Below, piece by piece: positions 8,818-18,600 of a stretch of 64,000 nucleotides of DNA. The notes beneath the pieces were generated by a model that worked only from the letters and a program-made list of their open reading frames with translations, made no database searches and had not been told where the DNA came from. This DNA is from DATKYQ01 sp964640665 (lineage in GTDB: Bacteria; Myxococcota; B64-G9). How positions within the stretch are numbered: the first letter of the stretch is position 1; every line of letters starts with the position of its first letter. A program made the translations under genes and the position numbers. The DNA is taken from positions 12,088-76,087 of the forward strand of contig CAZXHT010000020.1 in the NCBI GenBank assembly GCA_964640665.1, read 5' to 3'.

Positions 8818-9201
8818 TCAGCGTTTCGGCAGGGGAGGGGGCGAATGGAGATAAGGCTTGGAGCCGTCGTAGTTCGATTTCAGATAGCTATGCAGCATCG
8901 ACTGGCTGGCGGCGTCCATGCGCAAGAACCTGATACCGGCCCAGTCGTCGTGTACCCCGGGTTCGCCGCGCCGGTGGTACATAACCTCGCCGGTTACCTC
9001 GATGGCTTCGTCGCGGTCTGGTATCAGGAAACGCACCTCGACCGGGCTTCCGATGGGTGGCAGCTTTCTGAGGTAGACTCCGATGCCGCCTTCTGAAAGA
9101 TCGCGTCCAACTCCATTGAAGGTGCCGCGCTTGGTATCCACCTTGACCTTGAACCCGATCATTAAACGCGGTGTTCTTCTCTTGTCGAGCGCCGAGGCCA
9201 T
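8818..9201 (-). CDS. PilZ domain protein
   Basis: 127-aa single-domain PilZ protein: KRRTPRLMIGFKVKVD near the start, DLSEGGIGVYLRKLPP (the D/N-x-S-x-x-G block) and WAGIRFLRMD. PilZ domains often bind cyclic-di-GMP through the N-terminal RxxxR (here KRRTPR) and the second block. The start ATG at 9201 follows a perfect AGGAGG. It lies 11 bases after selB on the same strand and is probably co-transcribed with it; a functional link to selenocysteine is not implied. Confidence 0.88.
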   Translation of the reverse strand: MASALDKRRTPRLMIGFKVKVDTKRGTFNGVGRDLSEGGIGVYLRKLPPIGSPVEVRFLIPDRDEAIEVTGEVMYHRRGEPGVHDDWAGIRFLRMDAASQSMLHSYLKSNYDGSKPYLHSPPPLPKR

Positions 9202-9212
9202 TTGCTCCTCCT

Positions 9213-11162
9213 TCAGCCTGTAGTATTTTTCTTCCTGAGCACCCGCTGCTCCCCCTTGCGGATGGTCGTTTTTTCGTTGTCGAAGAACTCCGCCAACGGT
9301 ATCACGTATTTTCTCGAAGAGCCTACCAGATTCTTGAATCCCTGGGTGTCGATACTGCCGTGCTCGTTGAGGTGGGCGAGCAGCCGCTTGCGCAAATCGT
9401 CGAGGGCGGCGGTGGGTACGTACATGTCGCCGGAGATGTGGGCGATCACTCCCTGGCGTGTGAAATGCCGGATCATATCCAGCACGGCGGGTTCGGGCTG
9501 GTCGAGATCAGCGGCAAGCTGGGCCGGTTGCGGTGGCGCCAGGCCGGCTTTGCTGAATGCTCCGCGAACCAGTCGTCCGAGTCGCGAACCTTGCTCGTCC
9601 AATTCGACGCGATGTTTGCTCGAGCGCAGCACTTCTCCGGCTTGGGTCATAAGGCCCGCCTTGTGTTGCTCATGAATCAGAAGTTTGAACAGGCGCGGGT
9701 CGAGATCACGCGCCAGGCTGCCGCGCACCTGCTCGAGCGGCATGCCCGGCAGGAGCGGGTTGTCTTGGTGAAATGCCGAAAGCAGCTTCTCTGCCCGTCG
9801 GCCGAGATCGTCGAGCAGCGAGCGCGCCACGTAACGCCCCCGCTCGCGGTCGAACTTGTAGACTTGCTGTTTTGCCATCAAGCGATTCAGTTCCCCGGCT
9901 ACAGTGCCCGCTCCCATGCCCAGGCGCATGCTCAGGTCCGGGATACCCAAGCCCGCCTCCCCGGCGTGCTCGAGCAAGATCAGGATGCGTTCTTCCAGGC
10001 TGCCCTTCTCGAGCAGCGTAAGCTCCGCTAACCAGCCCCGCTTTTCCCGGCGCCGCCTTCGGGGGGGCAGGATGGCCAGGATTTTGCCTCCCCCCATGGT
10101 GGTGCCCCGTCCCGGAACGGGGCTGAAACCGCGCAGGATGTAGCGCTGCCCCGGCAGCGCGGCAACCGGCTCGGCGCACTGGATGCGCGCGTAACAACTC
10201 TCGCCCGGCCCGAGGGAGTCTGTGCCAATCAGGGCAACGCCGGCCTCGCAACGCGCAGTGCCGACGTGGAAGACGGCCCGGGTACGCGAGCGGACAGGCC
10301 TCGCGCCGGAAACCAGGCTGAGTGTGCCCTCGAAGGCACGGCCGGCCTCCAAAGTGCCGGCCCGCACTACGACCTGCCCGCGTGAGAGTGCCGCGCGGTC
10401 GACATTGGACAGGTTGATCGCCAGGCGGTGACCCGTTGACACCCGCTCGCGGCTCTGTCCATGCACCTGGAGGCCACGGATTTTCAAGTTGCGCATCTTG
10501 CCGGCCGGGTCTGGAAGGATGTCGATCGGGTTGTCCGTGGCCAGTTCGCCGGCCACCAGGCTGCCGGTTACCACGGTTCCGAAGCCTTTCATGCTGAAGG
10601 CCCGGTCGATGGCCAGGTAGGTGGGCGCGTCGCTCTCGATCGCCGTGATCTCGCGGGCGACGCCTGCGAGAACTTTTCGCAGTTCGGGCAGTCCCTCTCC
10701 CGTGCGGGCGGATACCGGAACAATTGGGCTCGCGGATAGAAAAGTGCCGGCCATCTCGCCGCGCAGGTCGTCCGTCACCATCTGAAGCCATTCGGGCTCG
10801 CCGCTGAGATCGGTTTTGGTAAGGGCGATCACCCCGTGCTCTATGCCCAGAAGACCGCAGATGTCCAGGTGCTCGCGCGTCTGGGGCATGACACCCTCGT
10901 CGGCCGCCACGACCATCAGCACCATGTCGATGCCGCTTGTGCCGGCGACCATGTTCTTGACGAAGCGTTCGTGGCCCGGCACGTCGACGATGCCTGCTCG
11001 GAGATTCTCACCGAGATCGATTTCGGCGAAGCCGAGCTCGATGGTTATACCCCTGCGCTTCTCTTCCTCCAGGCGGTCGGTGTCGACCCCGGTCAATGCT
11101 CTCACCAGCGTAGTCTTGCCGTGATCTATGTGTCCCGCTGTTCCGATTACTAAAGAGCGCAT
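9213..11162 (-). CDS. selB: selenocysteine-specific elongation factor SelB
   Basis: SelB brings selenocysteyl-tRNA to UGA codons followed by a SECIS hairpin. The N-terminal GTPase begins IGTAGHIDHGKTTLVRAL, with VDTDRLEEEKRRGITIELGFAEI, DVPGHERFVKNM and TKTD, a signature that separates SelB from EF-Tu. Beta-barrel domains follow, then a C-terminal set of winged helices (from about residue 390) that read SECIS RNA. Start chosen at ATG 11162 (MRSLVIGTAGHIDHG), where family homology begins; an in-frame ATG at 11180 is the alternative. No selA, selC or selD is seen in the window, and no in-frame UGA gene was recognised. Confidence 0.93.
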   Translation of the reverse strand: MRSLVIGTAGHIDHGKTTLVRALTGVDTDRLEEEKRRGITIELGFAEIDLGENLRAGIVDVPGHERFVKNMVAGTSGIDMVLMVVAADEGVMPQTREHLDICGLLGIEHGVIALTKTDLSGEPEWLQMVTDDLRGEMAGTFLSASPIVPVSARTGEGLPELRKVLAGVAREITAIESDAPTYLAIDRAFSMKGFGTVVTGSLVAGELATDNPIDILPDPAGKMRNLKIRGLQVHGQSRERVSTGHRLAINLSNVDRAALSRGQVVVRAGTLEAGRAFEGTLSLVSGARPVRSRTRAVFHVGTARCEAGVALIGTDSLGPGESCYARIQCAEPVAALPGQRYILRGFSPVPGRGTTMGGGKILAILPPRRRRREKRGWLAELTLLEKGSLEERILILLEHAGEAGLGIPDLSMRLGMGAGTVAGELNRLMAKQQVYKFDRERGRYVARSLLDDLGRRAEKLLSAFHQDNPLLPGMPLEQVRGSLARDLDPRLFKLLIHEQHKAGLMTQAGEVLRSSKHRVELDEQGSRLGRLVRGAFSKAGLAPPQPAQLAADLDQPEPAVLDMIRHFTRQGVIAHISGDMYVPTAALDDLRKRLLAHLNEHGSIDTQGFKNLVGSSRKYVIPLAEFFDNEKTTIRKGEQRVLRKKNTTG

Positions 11163-11376
11163 AAGGAACTTATGCAGCATCCCGCCCGTTAGATCAAGTG
11201 TGTGTTGGATGTCGGTTGTGCAGGATGGGAGATTATGGGTCGAGAATTTTTTCTTGCCAAACTAAGCCGCTGCGTTTTATGCTTTTTTCAGTAGCGGGAT
11301 GAGTCGAGTGACCATCGAGCCGAGCCGAACTGGGTTGGTGGGGCGAGGTGCCCTTTCTTGACAAGGAGTTGGTCCG

Positions 11377-13251
11377 ATGGAGGCTGTTTGCCCGAAGTGT
11401 CAGATGCGTTACGAGGTCAGCGAGGAACTGCTGCAGCAGGGCGGGCCGGTGATGTGCCCGACTTGCCAGGTGTCGCTGACGCTGGTTCAGCCCGGGACAA
11501 ATATAGCGCTGGAGAATCAGCCGCCTTCGCCTGAAGAGGCTTCGGAGAGTGGGGAGGCTTCAGTGCCTGAGGGTGAACCCACCGGTCCCGGACAAGGATG
11601 GGGGGCCGGTTCGCTGCTCTGGGGCGGGTCTATAGCTCCAGAGGCTTCGGCGCCTGAAGAGGCTTCTGCGCCAGAGGAAGAAGTGTCTGAAGAAACAGTG
11701 CCCGAGCCGCCTGCGCCCGAGGAGGCTTCGGCGCCCGAGGAAGCAGCGCCTGAAGAAACAGAACCCGAGCCGCCTCCGCCCGGGGAAGCAGCGCCTGAAG
11801 CCGCGGAGGCAGAGCAACCTGTTGCGGCATCCGTCTCGACATTCGAGACGCCCACCTGGGGTAGCGAGACGCAACCTGCCGAGCAGGCCGAAGCTCCTCC
11901 GCTGGAAGCACCGCAGCAACCCGACGAACCGGCCCCGCAGGACGAACCGGCCCCGCAGGACGAACCGGCCCCGCAGGACGAACCGGCCCCGCAGGACGAG
12001 CCGGCCCAGCAGGACGAATCCGCCCCGCAGGCAGAGCCCGGCGGCCCGGGAACCGAAGACTGGGCCTCCGCTGCGGCGCGCTGGGCGGCTTCTGGGTTCT
12101 CGTCGGACAACATGCCCACTTTCGTAAAGTCCAAAGATGCGGAAGGTGAAGGGCCGCCTTCGCCGGGGGCTTCGGCGCCCGAGGGCTCGGAGGTTTCGGC
12201 GCCCGAGGGCTCGGAGGCTTCGGCGGCCGAGGCGTTGCCCGAGGTGGAACCATACCAGCCCGATCAGGCACAACTCGATCCGCAGGCTCAGGTTTCACAA
12301 CCGGTAGGTCAACCCGCGCCCGAAAACGGGCAGGGCGCCGCGGCACCGCCCCCACTGCCGAAACAAGGCATCGTTCTCCCCGTGCCAAAGACACCGCCGC
12401 CTCTCGACGGGTATAGGAACAGCACCTATGTCATGCGTGGCTCGGGTGAGGGGATATCGGGCGGCGACACGCCTTGGTCACAGGCTGCGGGCACCGCGGC
12501 CGCTCCATCACCCGCGCCGCCGGCCGCTGTTGAGGCCCCCGTCCCGGAGGCGAGTGATTCCCTGCAGATAAAGCTGCCGACGACCGGCTTCCCGGAGCCG
12601 GATGCTGTACCTTCTGAAAAGCCGGCGCCGGTGCCGGTGGCGAAACCCTCGCGCACCGGGTTGTGGGTCTTCCTGGTGCTTGTCGTGGTTGCCGCCGGAA
12701 TCGGCGCGGCCTGGTGGTTCGTGAATCAGTCAAAGATCCTGGACGAGGGAAAGACGGATATTCCTCCGGAAGTCGACAATGCCGGCGTCAATTCCGGTGC
12801 GCCGGCAGTCGTCACCGGGCCTGACGCCGGGGAGGGAGATCTCGCCGGGAAAGATGCCGGAGTGGGCGCTGTGGCAATGGCGCGAGCCGATAAGAGAAGG
12901 GCGGGCGATGCCGGGACGGCCGTGGCCGATAAGAAGCCCACGCGGAAGAAGAAGAAGAAGATAGTGGCGCACAACAAACCCGCGCGCGATCCACAAAAGG
13001 CGCTCAAACATTACAAGCAAGGCAATGTCTTGATCCGCAAGGGACGCTTCAAGGAGGCCGTCAGGCAGTTCAAAAATGCCATCAAGGCCGATCCCCGCCT
13101 GGCGCCGGCACACCGCGGGTTGGGTATCGCCTTTGCCCAACTCAGGCGCAACAAGGATGCATGTCGCGAGTACCGCGCCTACTCCAAGATGATACCCAAA
13201 GATTCGAAAGAGATGCCCGCTTTAAAGCAGATCCTGAAAAGCTGCAAATAG
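11377..13251 (+). CDS. MJ0042 zinc-ribbon, low-complexity, membrane TPR protein
   Basis: 624 aa. Residues 1-35 are an MJ0042-type zinc ribbon (CPKC...MCPTC). Residues about 50-420 are Pro/Glu/Ala-rich low complexity (EEASAPEE, DEPAPQ repeats). One membrane helix lies near 425-450 (LWVFLVLVVVAAGIGAAWWF), then a Lys-rich stretch and two TPR-like units at the C-terminus (ALKHYKQGNVLIRKGRFKEAVRQFKNAI region). This architecture is common in Myxococcota-type genomes; the role is unknown, perhaps envelope sensing or scaffolding. ATG at 11377 follows AAGGAG. It is convergent with the next gene, with 2 bases between stops. Confidence 0.8.
   Translation: MEAVCPKCQMRYEVSEELLQQGGPVMCPTCQVSLTLVQPGTNIALENQPPSPEEASESGEASVPEGEPTGPGQGWGAGSLLWGGSIAPEASAPEEASAPEEEVSEETVPEPPAPEEASAPEEAAPEETEPEPPPPGEAAPEAAEAEQPVAASVSTFETPTWGSETQPAEQAEAPPLEAPQQPDEPAPQDEPAPQDEPAPQDEPAPQDEPAQQDESAPQAEPGGPGTEDWASAAARWAASGFSSDNMPTFVKSKDAEGEGPPSPGASAPEGSEVSAPEGSEASAAEALPEVEPYQPDQAQLDPQAQVSQPVGQPAPENGQGAAAPPPLPKQGIVLPVPKTPPPLDGYRNSTYVMRGSGEGISGGDTPWSQAAGTAAAPSPAPPAAVEAPVPEASDSLQIKLPTTGFPEPDAVPSEKPAPVPVAKPSRTGLWVFLVLVVVAAGIGAAWWFVNQSKILDEGKTDIPPEVDNAGVNSGAPAVVTGPDAGEGDLAGKDAGVGAVAMARADKRRAGDAGTAVADKKPTRKKKKKIVAHNKPARDPQKALKHYKQGNVLIRKGRFKEAVRQFKNAIKADPRLAPAHRGLGIAFAQLRRNKDACREYRAYSKMIPKDSKEMPALKQILKSCK
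11923..12030 (+). repeat. six tandem 18-base repeats coding DEPAPQ
   Basis: Units of GACGAACCGGCCCCGCAG start at 11923, 11941, 11959 and 11977 (four identical copies); two diverged copies follow at 11995 and 12013. They keep the frame and encode a Pro-rich spacer, so copy number can change by slippage without a frameshift. Confidence 0.95.
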
Positions 13252-13253
13252 TT

Positions 13254-13889
13254 TTAGAGCGCCAGCCCCGGGGCCGGCTTCCATTCGCTGCCGTCGGATT
13301 GCAGGGTGGAGAGGACCCTGTCTTTTTTCTGCTGCTTGCCGTCTTTCTTGTAGGCGATGTCCGCAACCAGCGTCAGCCGGTAGAAATCTCCGTAGGGGCG
13401 CGGTCTGCCCATCTCGTGGATCGTAATCTGGACGTCTGAAGCGCCAAGATCCTTCTCGGCCGACTCGCGCAACAGTCGTGCCGCCTCGTCGGGGCCGGGC
13501 GCCGGAACTCCTCCCGCCTTCCAGGCCTTCTCCAACTCGCCGAGTTGCACGCTTCTGAGCTTGTGAGCCACGTAGTAGACGTAGCTGTCGCGGTAGATGA
13601 AAAAACGATAACCTCTTGCCACGAAAGCATCCGCCTTTACCAGGCAGGCTTTCCTCATGCGGCTCTTGCCGGTTCTCTTCTTGTAGGCCGCATCTTCAAG
13701 TTTGGCCTTTTCACAGCCGGTTTTCCCGGTCACGTGGGTCAGTTCCTGATCGGGCCAGGTTTTCTTCCAGTACTTGGTGACGTCTCGAGTGAGCCTGGCT
13801 TCCGACGGCCAGCCGGCCGAGGCTGGGCCCTGCAGCAGCAAAACCAGCACGGGAGTGCAGACAAGCATGGTTACCAAAGAGCGTCTCAT
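13254..13889 (-). CDS. secreted protein of unknown function
   Basis: 211 aa from ATG at 13889, chosen because GAAAGGAG lies 8 bases upstream and the product then begins with a normal signal peptide (MRRSLVTMLVCTPVLVLLLQGPASAG). The mature part is basic and mixed alpha/beta, with a Lys-rich N-terminal half (CEKAKLEDAAYKKR) and a C-terminal beta-rich half (VQITIHEMG, YRLTLVADIAYKKDGKQQ). No family recognised. It is convergent with the zinc-ribbon/TPR gene and divergent from the POT-type transporter. Confidence 0.75.
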   Translation of the reverse strand: MRRSLVTMLVCTPVLVLLLQGPASAGWPSEARLTRDVTKYWKKTWPDQELTHVTGKTGCEKAKLEDAAYKKRTGKSRMRKACLVKADAFVARGYRFFIYRDSYVYYVAHKLRSVQLGELEKAWKAGGVPAPGPDEAARLLRESAEKDLGASDVQITIHEMGRPRPYGDFYRLTLVADIAYKKDGKQQKKDRVLSTLQSDGSEWKPAPGLAL

Positions 13890-14058
13890 TCGTGTTTCTC
13901 CTTTCGAAGCACATGCGCTATACCATGTTTTCGCAATCGTTGCCAAGCCGTACCAGCCATGCTATGGAATCGCCGGAACGAGTGCAAAACTGCATTGCCG
14001 GAGGTGGATTATCGAATCTGAAGAGATCGAAAAAGAAGAAACCGGGCAGCAGCCAACG

Positions 14059-15660
14059 GTGCCGGCCACTTTTGGTCAGGCTGTCGGGAAGGCGTGGAAA
14101 GAGTTTTCTGCCCCCTTCGTCCAGACGGCCAAGGCGCCCAGGGCGCTATGGGGCCTGTACATTTCTTATTTTCTCGAGGGCGCGGCCTACTTCGGCATCT
14201 TGACAGAGTTGATGCTCTTTTTGCAGGAGAACGTGGGCATCAACCCTCACTACGCCGGCATCGTGGTCGGTTTTTTTACCTGCGGCATCACCCTTGCGCA
14301 GCTCTTTTTGGGTGGGGTGGCAGATAAAATAGGCGTGCGCCGGGCCATGTGGACGGCAGTCGGCCTTTTAGTATTCGGCCGGGTTGTACTGGCTTCGGGT
14401 GAGCTTCTTTTTCATACCGGCGGGCTCGGATCGGGCCTGTTCTTCATAACAGTAGCGGCCTTGCTGCTGGTGGCCGTGGCCTACGGGATGTACCAACCGG
14501 CTGCCTATGCCGCCGTCAAGCAGTTCACCGACGAGAAGTCGGCTGCCATGGGCTACGCGATGATCTACGGGCTGATGAACCTGGGAGCGTTCTTCATCGG
14601 CTTGGCCAGCCCGTACATCCGGGAGAGCTTCACGGACAGGCTGCCGCCCAACGGGATCGATGCTGTCTTCTGGGCCTGCGCCGCGGCGGTGGCCGTCGGG
14701 TTGATCGTGGTCCTTTCGTTGATAACCAAAAAAAGCGTCAAGGCGGCCACGGTCGAGAAGCAGGCGAAAAACGGGCAGGGCGAGGATGGGAATGCCGCGG
14801 ACGAGCGGGAGAAGCCGGTCGACGAGGCCACCAGGCTGTGGGACGCGCCTTTCATTTTCTTTTTCACAGTCGCACTGGTCGGCACGGCGGTGCTCGTCGA
14901 TCTCGCCGTCGACGAGCCTCTCGGGCGCTGGCTGGGATTTCTGCATACCGGCAGTAGCAGCGGCGATTTGCTTCTCAGAATCGCCGTCTTCGGCGTGCTG
15001 CTTGCGCCGGCCTTGGTTCTTTTCATGAAAAGAAGGCCCGATCACCCCTTTCGCAACAAGCGCTTCGTGTTTTTCATTTTCATCCTGATTCCGGTTCAGA
15101 CTCTCTTTGCACATAACTGGCTGACCTTGCCGCAGTACATCAAGTACGCCTATTCCGGATTCATGAGCGATAATTACGAGCTGATCTCGAACATCAACCC
15201 GGTGCTGATCTTCTTTTTGGCGCCCCTGGTGGCGGCTGTCACGGCCCGGGCCAACGTTTACAAGATGATGGTCTGGGGCACGTTGGTAATGGCGGCTCCG
15301 ACCTTTTTATTGGCCATAGCCGCAAAACCGTACCTGCTGTATTCCTACATCTTCCTGATGACCATCGGCGAGGCCATGTGGCAGCCGCGCTTCCTGCAGT
15401 ACATTGCCGAGATCGCCCCAGAGGGCAAGACGGGCATCTACATGGGCATCGGCCAGTTCCCCTGGTTCTTGACCAAGATGATCACGGGATTCTATGCCGG
15501 CTGGTTCCTGGCCCGTTACTGTCCCGTAGACGGCATCAAGCACACCGAGAGCATGTGGTTGATCTACGCCTGTATCGCCATGGTCTCGCCCGTCGTGCTG
15601 TGGCTGGTGCGCAAGTGGGCCGGCGTCGGCAAGGGCATGGGGACACCCGTGGCCGGGTAG
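14059..15660 (+). CDS. POT/MFS-family transporter
   Basis: About 530 aa with around 12-14 membrane helices. FLEGAAYFGILTELMLFLQENVG resembles the first helix of proton-dependent oligopeptide transporters (E-R/G-x-x-Y-Y), and GGVADKIGVRRAM is the MFS loop-2 motif (G-x-x-D-x-x-G-R-R). The C-terminal half has GEAMWQPRFLQYIAEIAPEGKTGIYMG, a POT-like block. Likely imports peptides or similar solutes with protons. The start is unsure: GTG 14059 is the nearest usual start before homology, the only in-frame ATG (13867) lies inside the divergent neighbour, and a GGAGGTGG at about 14000 precedes ATT/ATC codons. A decayed relative lies at 44085-44960. Confidence 0.8.
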   Translation: MPATFGQAVGKAWKEFSAPFVQTAKAPRALWGLYISYFLEGAAYFGILTELMLFLQENVGINPHYAGIVVGFFTCGITLAQLFLGGVADKIGVRRAMWTAVGLLVFGRVVLASGELLFHTGGLGSGLFFITVAALLLVAVAYGMYQPAAYAAVKQFTDEKSAAMGYAMIYGLMNLGAFFIGLASPYIRESFTDRLPPNGIDAVFWACAAAVAVGLIVVLSLITKKSVKAATVEKQAKNGQGEDGNAADEREKPVDEATRLWDAPFIFFFTVALVGTAVLVDLAVDEPLGRWLGFLHTGSSSGDLLLRIAVFGVLLAPALVLFMKRRPDHPFRNKRFVFFIFILIPVQTLFAHNWLTLPQYIKYAYSGFMSDNYELISNINPVLIFFLAPLVAAVTARANVYKMMVWGTLVMAAPTFLLAIAAKPYLLYSYIFLMTIGEAMWQPRFLQYIAEIAPEGKTGIYMGIGQFPWFLTKMITGFYAGWFLARYCPVDGIKHTESMWLIYACIAMVSPVVLWLVRKWAGVGKGMGTPVAG

Positions 15661-15697
15661 AGATGGAATATCTATAAGTTTTCCGTATCATGGGGTA

Positions 15698-18600
15698 ATG
15701 AGCATGTGTCGGGTAAGCCTGCTGCTTTACGTGGTTGCCCTGCTCTCGCCGGGAGCACGGGCGGGGGACAGGCCGCCAAAGTTTCACGATCAGGCCGTCT
15801 CCCATTACGAAAAAGCCAAGACACACTTCGGGGTTGCCATGGGCGAACGGGAGAACCCCCGGGATCCCGCCAACCAGATGCTCGAAAACTCCGTAGCGGA
15901 CGTCATCTGTCTGTTGGGAGACTCCGACGGTTGTATCGCCGCCTCGCGGGAGTGCGGGCGCGCGCTTGGACCATACGCCGAACTGTTGCGTCCCGGTTCA
16001 GCCAAGAGCGGCATCGATTTCGCCCGCGCATTCTTGGGCGAATTGCACGGGCTCTCTTCCGGCTGGGGGCACGATTCGTCGCTGGCCTCCGAAGGCCTGG
16101 GATTTATGGAACAGCAGGCCGGCGACAAATGGCGGGCCCGGGCCCGTGAGGCGGCCATGCCGGCCTACCGGGAGGCGCTGCTCCGAGCGCAAAAAGGCGA
16201 GCCTTCTCGGCGATTGCTGGCGCAGTTGCAAGCCGGCAGTCTGGCCGACTATATGCTGGATCAACAAAAACTGGCGCAGGCGGCCAAACAGATCGCCGGC
16301 CTGTTGAACTCGGACGCCGCGGGCCCGACAGGCGTTCGGGGAGGCAAAAGCGCGCTCAGAACGGCGCTCGATCGTGGACTGGCCGCCATGCGAATCCTGG
16401 GAAGGACTTCCGAGACGGCCGGTATTCAGAAAGCTATCAAGCGACTCGAAACCAAGGCACTGACTCCTCCGGAACTGGCCTTCGAGATGGGGCCGGGGCG
16501 CGAAAAATTCAAGACCGATCCGGTAGCTGCGCGTCGCGAACTCAGAGCGCTTGCTGACCGGGCGCCCTTGCGTTCGCGTGCCGGCGTCGTTATGCACTTT
16601 CTGGCCGCCTACGCGGGTGTTATCGACGGCGATGCGCAGGCGGCCGAGCAGCTTTCGGGCCTGGCCGATGTCGTGGCTGCCAACGATCCCTATCTGGCCG
16701 CCCGGATCGCCGGTCTCAGGGGCCGCGCCGCATTGTTGGCTGGAGATTACTACCGGGCGGTGAAACTCCTCGATCAAGCTTCCGGGAAGATCGAGAAAGA
16801 CGAGGCCCTGACTCTCTTGAGCGGGCTGATGGCGGCCAACGGCGGGCGCGCGCTGCATTATCTGGGGCGCTACGACGAAGCCGCCGAGCACTTCGAGAAA
16901 GCCGCGGGCTTATTGCATGGCCGTCCGCGCCTGGTCTTCGACGCCTGGCTTGGGGCGGCGCAGTCTTCTTGCTTTTCGGGCGAGCACCGGCGGGCGGAGA
17001 CTTTCCTGGCTCGAGCCGAGAAAATGTCAGGAGCGTTTACGGCGGGCGAGCGAGGGCGGGCCGAGCGCAGGCTGGCAGTCGATCGGGCCTTGTTACTGGT
17101 CGAGTCTGAAAGGCGAGGGGAGGCGACGAAGCTTCTGGCGCGGCTGGTCGAGCAGTCCGACCATGCCGGCGATAAAATCCAGGCCGCAATCGCACGCACC
17201 AACCTGGCCGAGCTATACAACGACGCGGGCACACATGGTAAAGCGCTCGACCAGGCCGCGGCAGCGCTTTTGGCACTCGCTAAACACGGCCCTGCGGATG
17301 CCGCCTGGCAGGCCTATACCGAGAAGGCGCGGGCTCTGTCGGCGCTGGGTAAACCGAAGCGAGCGCTTCGGGCGTATATGCGGGCCATCGATCTGGTCGA
17401 GAACTTACGGGCCATGATCGGAGCGGAAGGATCTCGCAGAAGCTTCTCGGCCGCCAAGACCCGCCTCTACAGTGGAGCGGTGGCGCTGCAGGTCAAGCTC
17501 GGAGACATCGCCGGGGCTTTCAGGATCTCCGAGCGGGCGCGCGGGCGCGCGTTTCTGGACATGCTGGGCGAGCGCGAACTGAAGCTCGGCGATCGCCGGG
17601 CCGAGGCCAAGCTGGCCCCGGCGCGCCGGGCCATGCTGCGCGGGCTTCCGCCGCTGAAGACTATCTTTACCGGGCCCACCGGGAAGCTGACCGCGGGGCG
17701 TGTCGCCGCGAAACGCTTGCCGCGCCCCGATCCCAGCCAGGGATGGATCTCGCTGGTGTGTGTCAACCCGGCCGGCGTGCAGGACGTGCAAAAAGTGCTC
17801 AAGTTCCATGAGGCGCTGGTTTCTTTCTTCCACGACGGGACCCAATTGCTGGCCTTCGTGATCACGCCCGGCGGTGTCAAGGTCTCGGCCGTCGAACTGG
17901 GAGAGCGCGAGCTTCACAACATGGTCGCAAGCCTCCTGCGCGCCATGAAAAAGCCGGGCCGCGGCCAGGAGAAGATCAAGACTAAGGGCCTGCGCCTGTA
18001 TACGAAAATACTTGCGCCGCTCGGCAAAATGCTGCCGGCGGGCAACCTGATCGTCGTTCCCTGGGGCCCGCTGCACTACGTTCCGTTCATGGCCCTCTGG
18101 GACGGCAGGAGTTACCTGGTAGATCGCTTAGATTCCATCTCGATCGTTCCCTCGGCCTCGTCGCTTTCGATGATCAGGGCCGCCAAGCGAAAGGCGGCAG
18201 GCGGCGTCTTGGCGCTTGGCGATCCGCAGACCGACATGCCCGACCTGCCCACCGCTGCCGAGGAGGTCAAGCTAGTGGGGCGCATGTTCAAAGACGCCAG
18301 CGTCCAAATCGGCCGCCGGGCAAGCAAGCAGGCCTTTCTGTCAGGCGCAGGTTCTGCAGGCTTGATCCACATTGCCTCTCACGGGGTGTTTCTACCCGAG
18401 CGGCCCATGGACTCGTACCTGGCACTGTCCGGAGATCCGCCCCGGGCGGGGAGGCTCTCGGCCACCGAGATCCTCGGAGTAGATCTGACCAAGGCCGGGC
18501 TGGTGGTGCTCTCCGCCTGCGACAGCGGACGAGCCGAAATCGGTGCCGGAGAAGAAGTGGTCGGCATGACACGGGCGTTTCTGCACGCTGGAACGCCGGC

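Noticed and set aside
11923..12030. Possible CRISPR-like array
   Set aside because: The repeats are 18 bases, directly adjacent with no spacers, and in frame within a gene.
11517..12394. Long open frames on the minus strand across the Pro/Glu-rich gene
   Set aside because: They mirror the repetitive plus-strand coding sequence; their products are Ser/Gly- or Arg-rich low complexity, without ribosome sites or domains.
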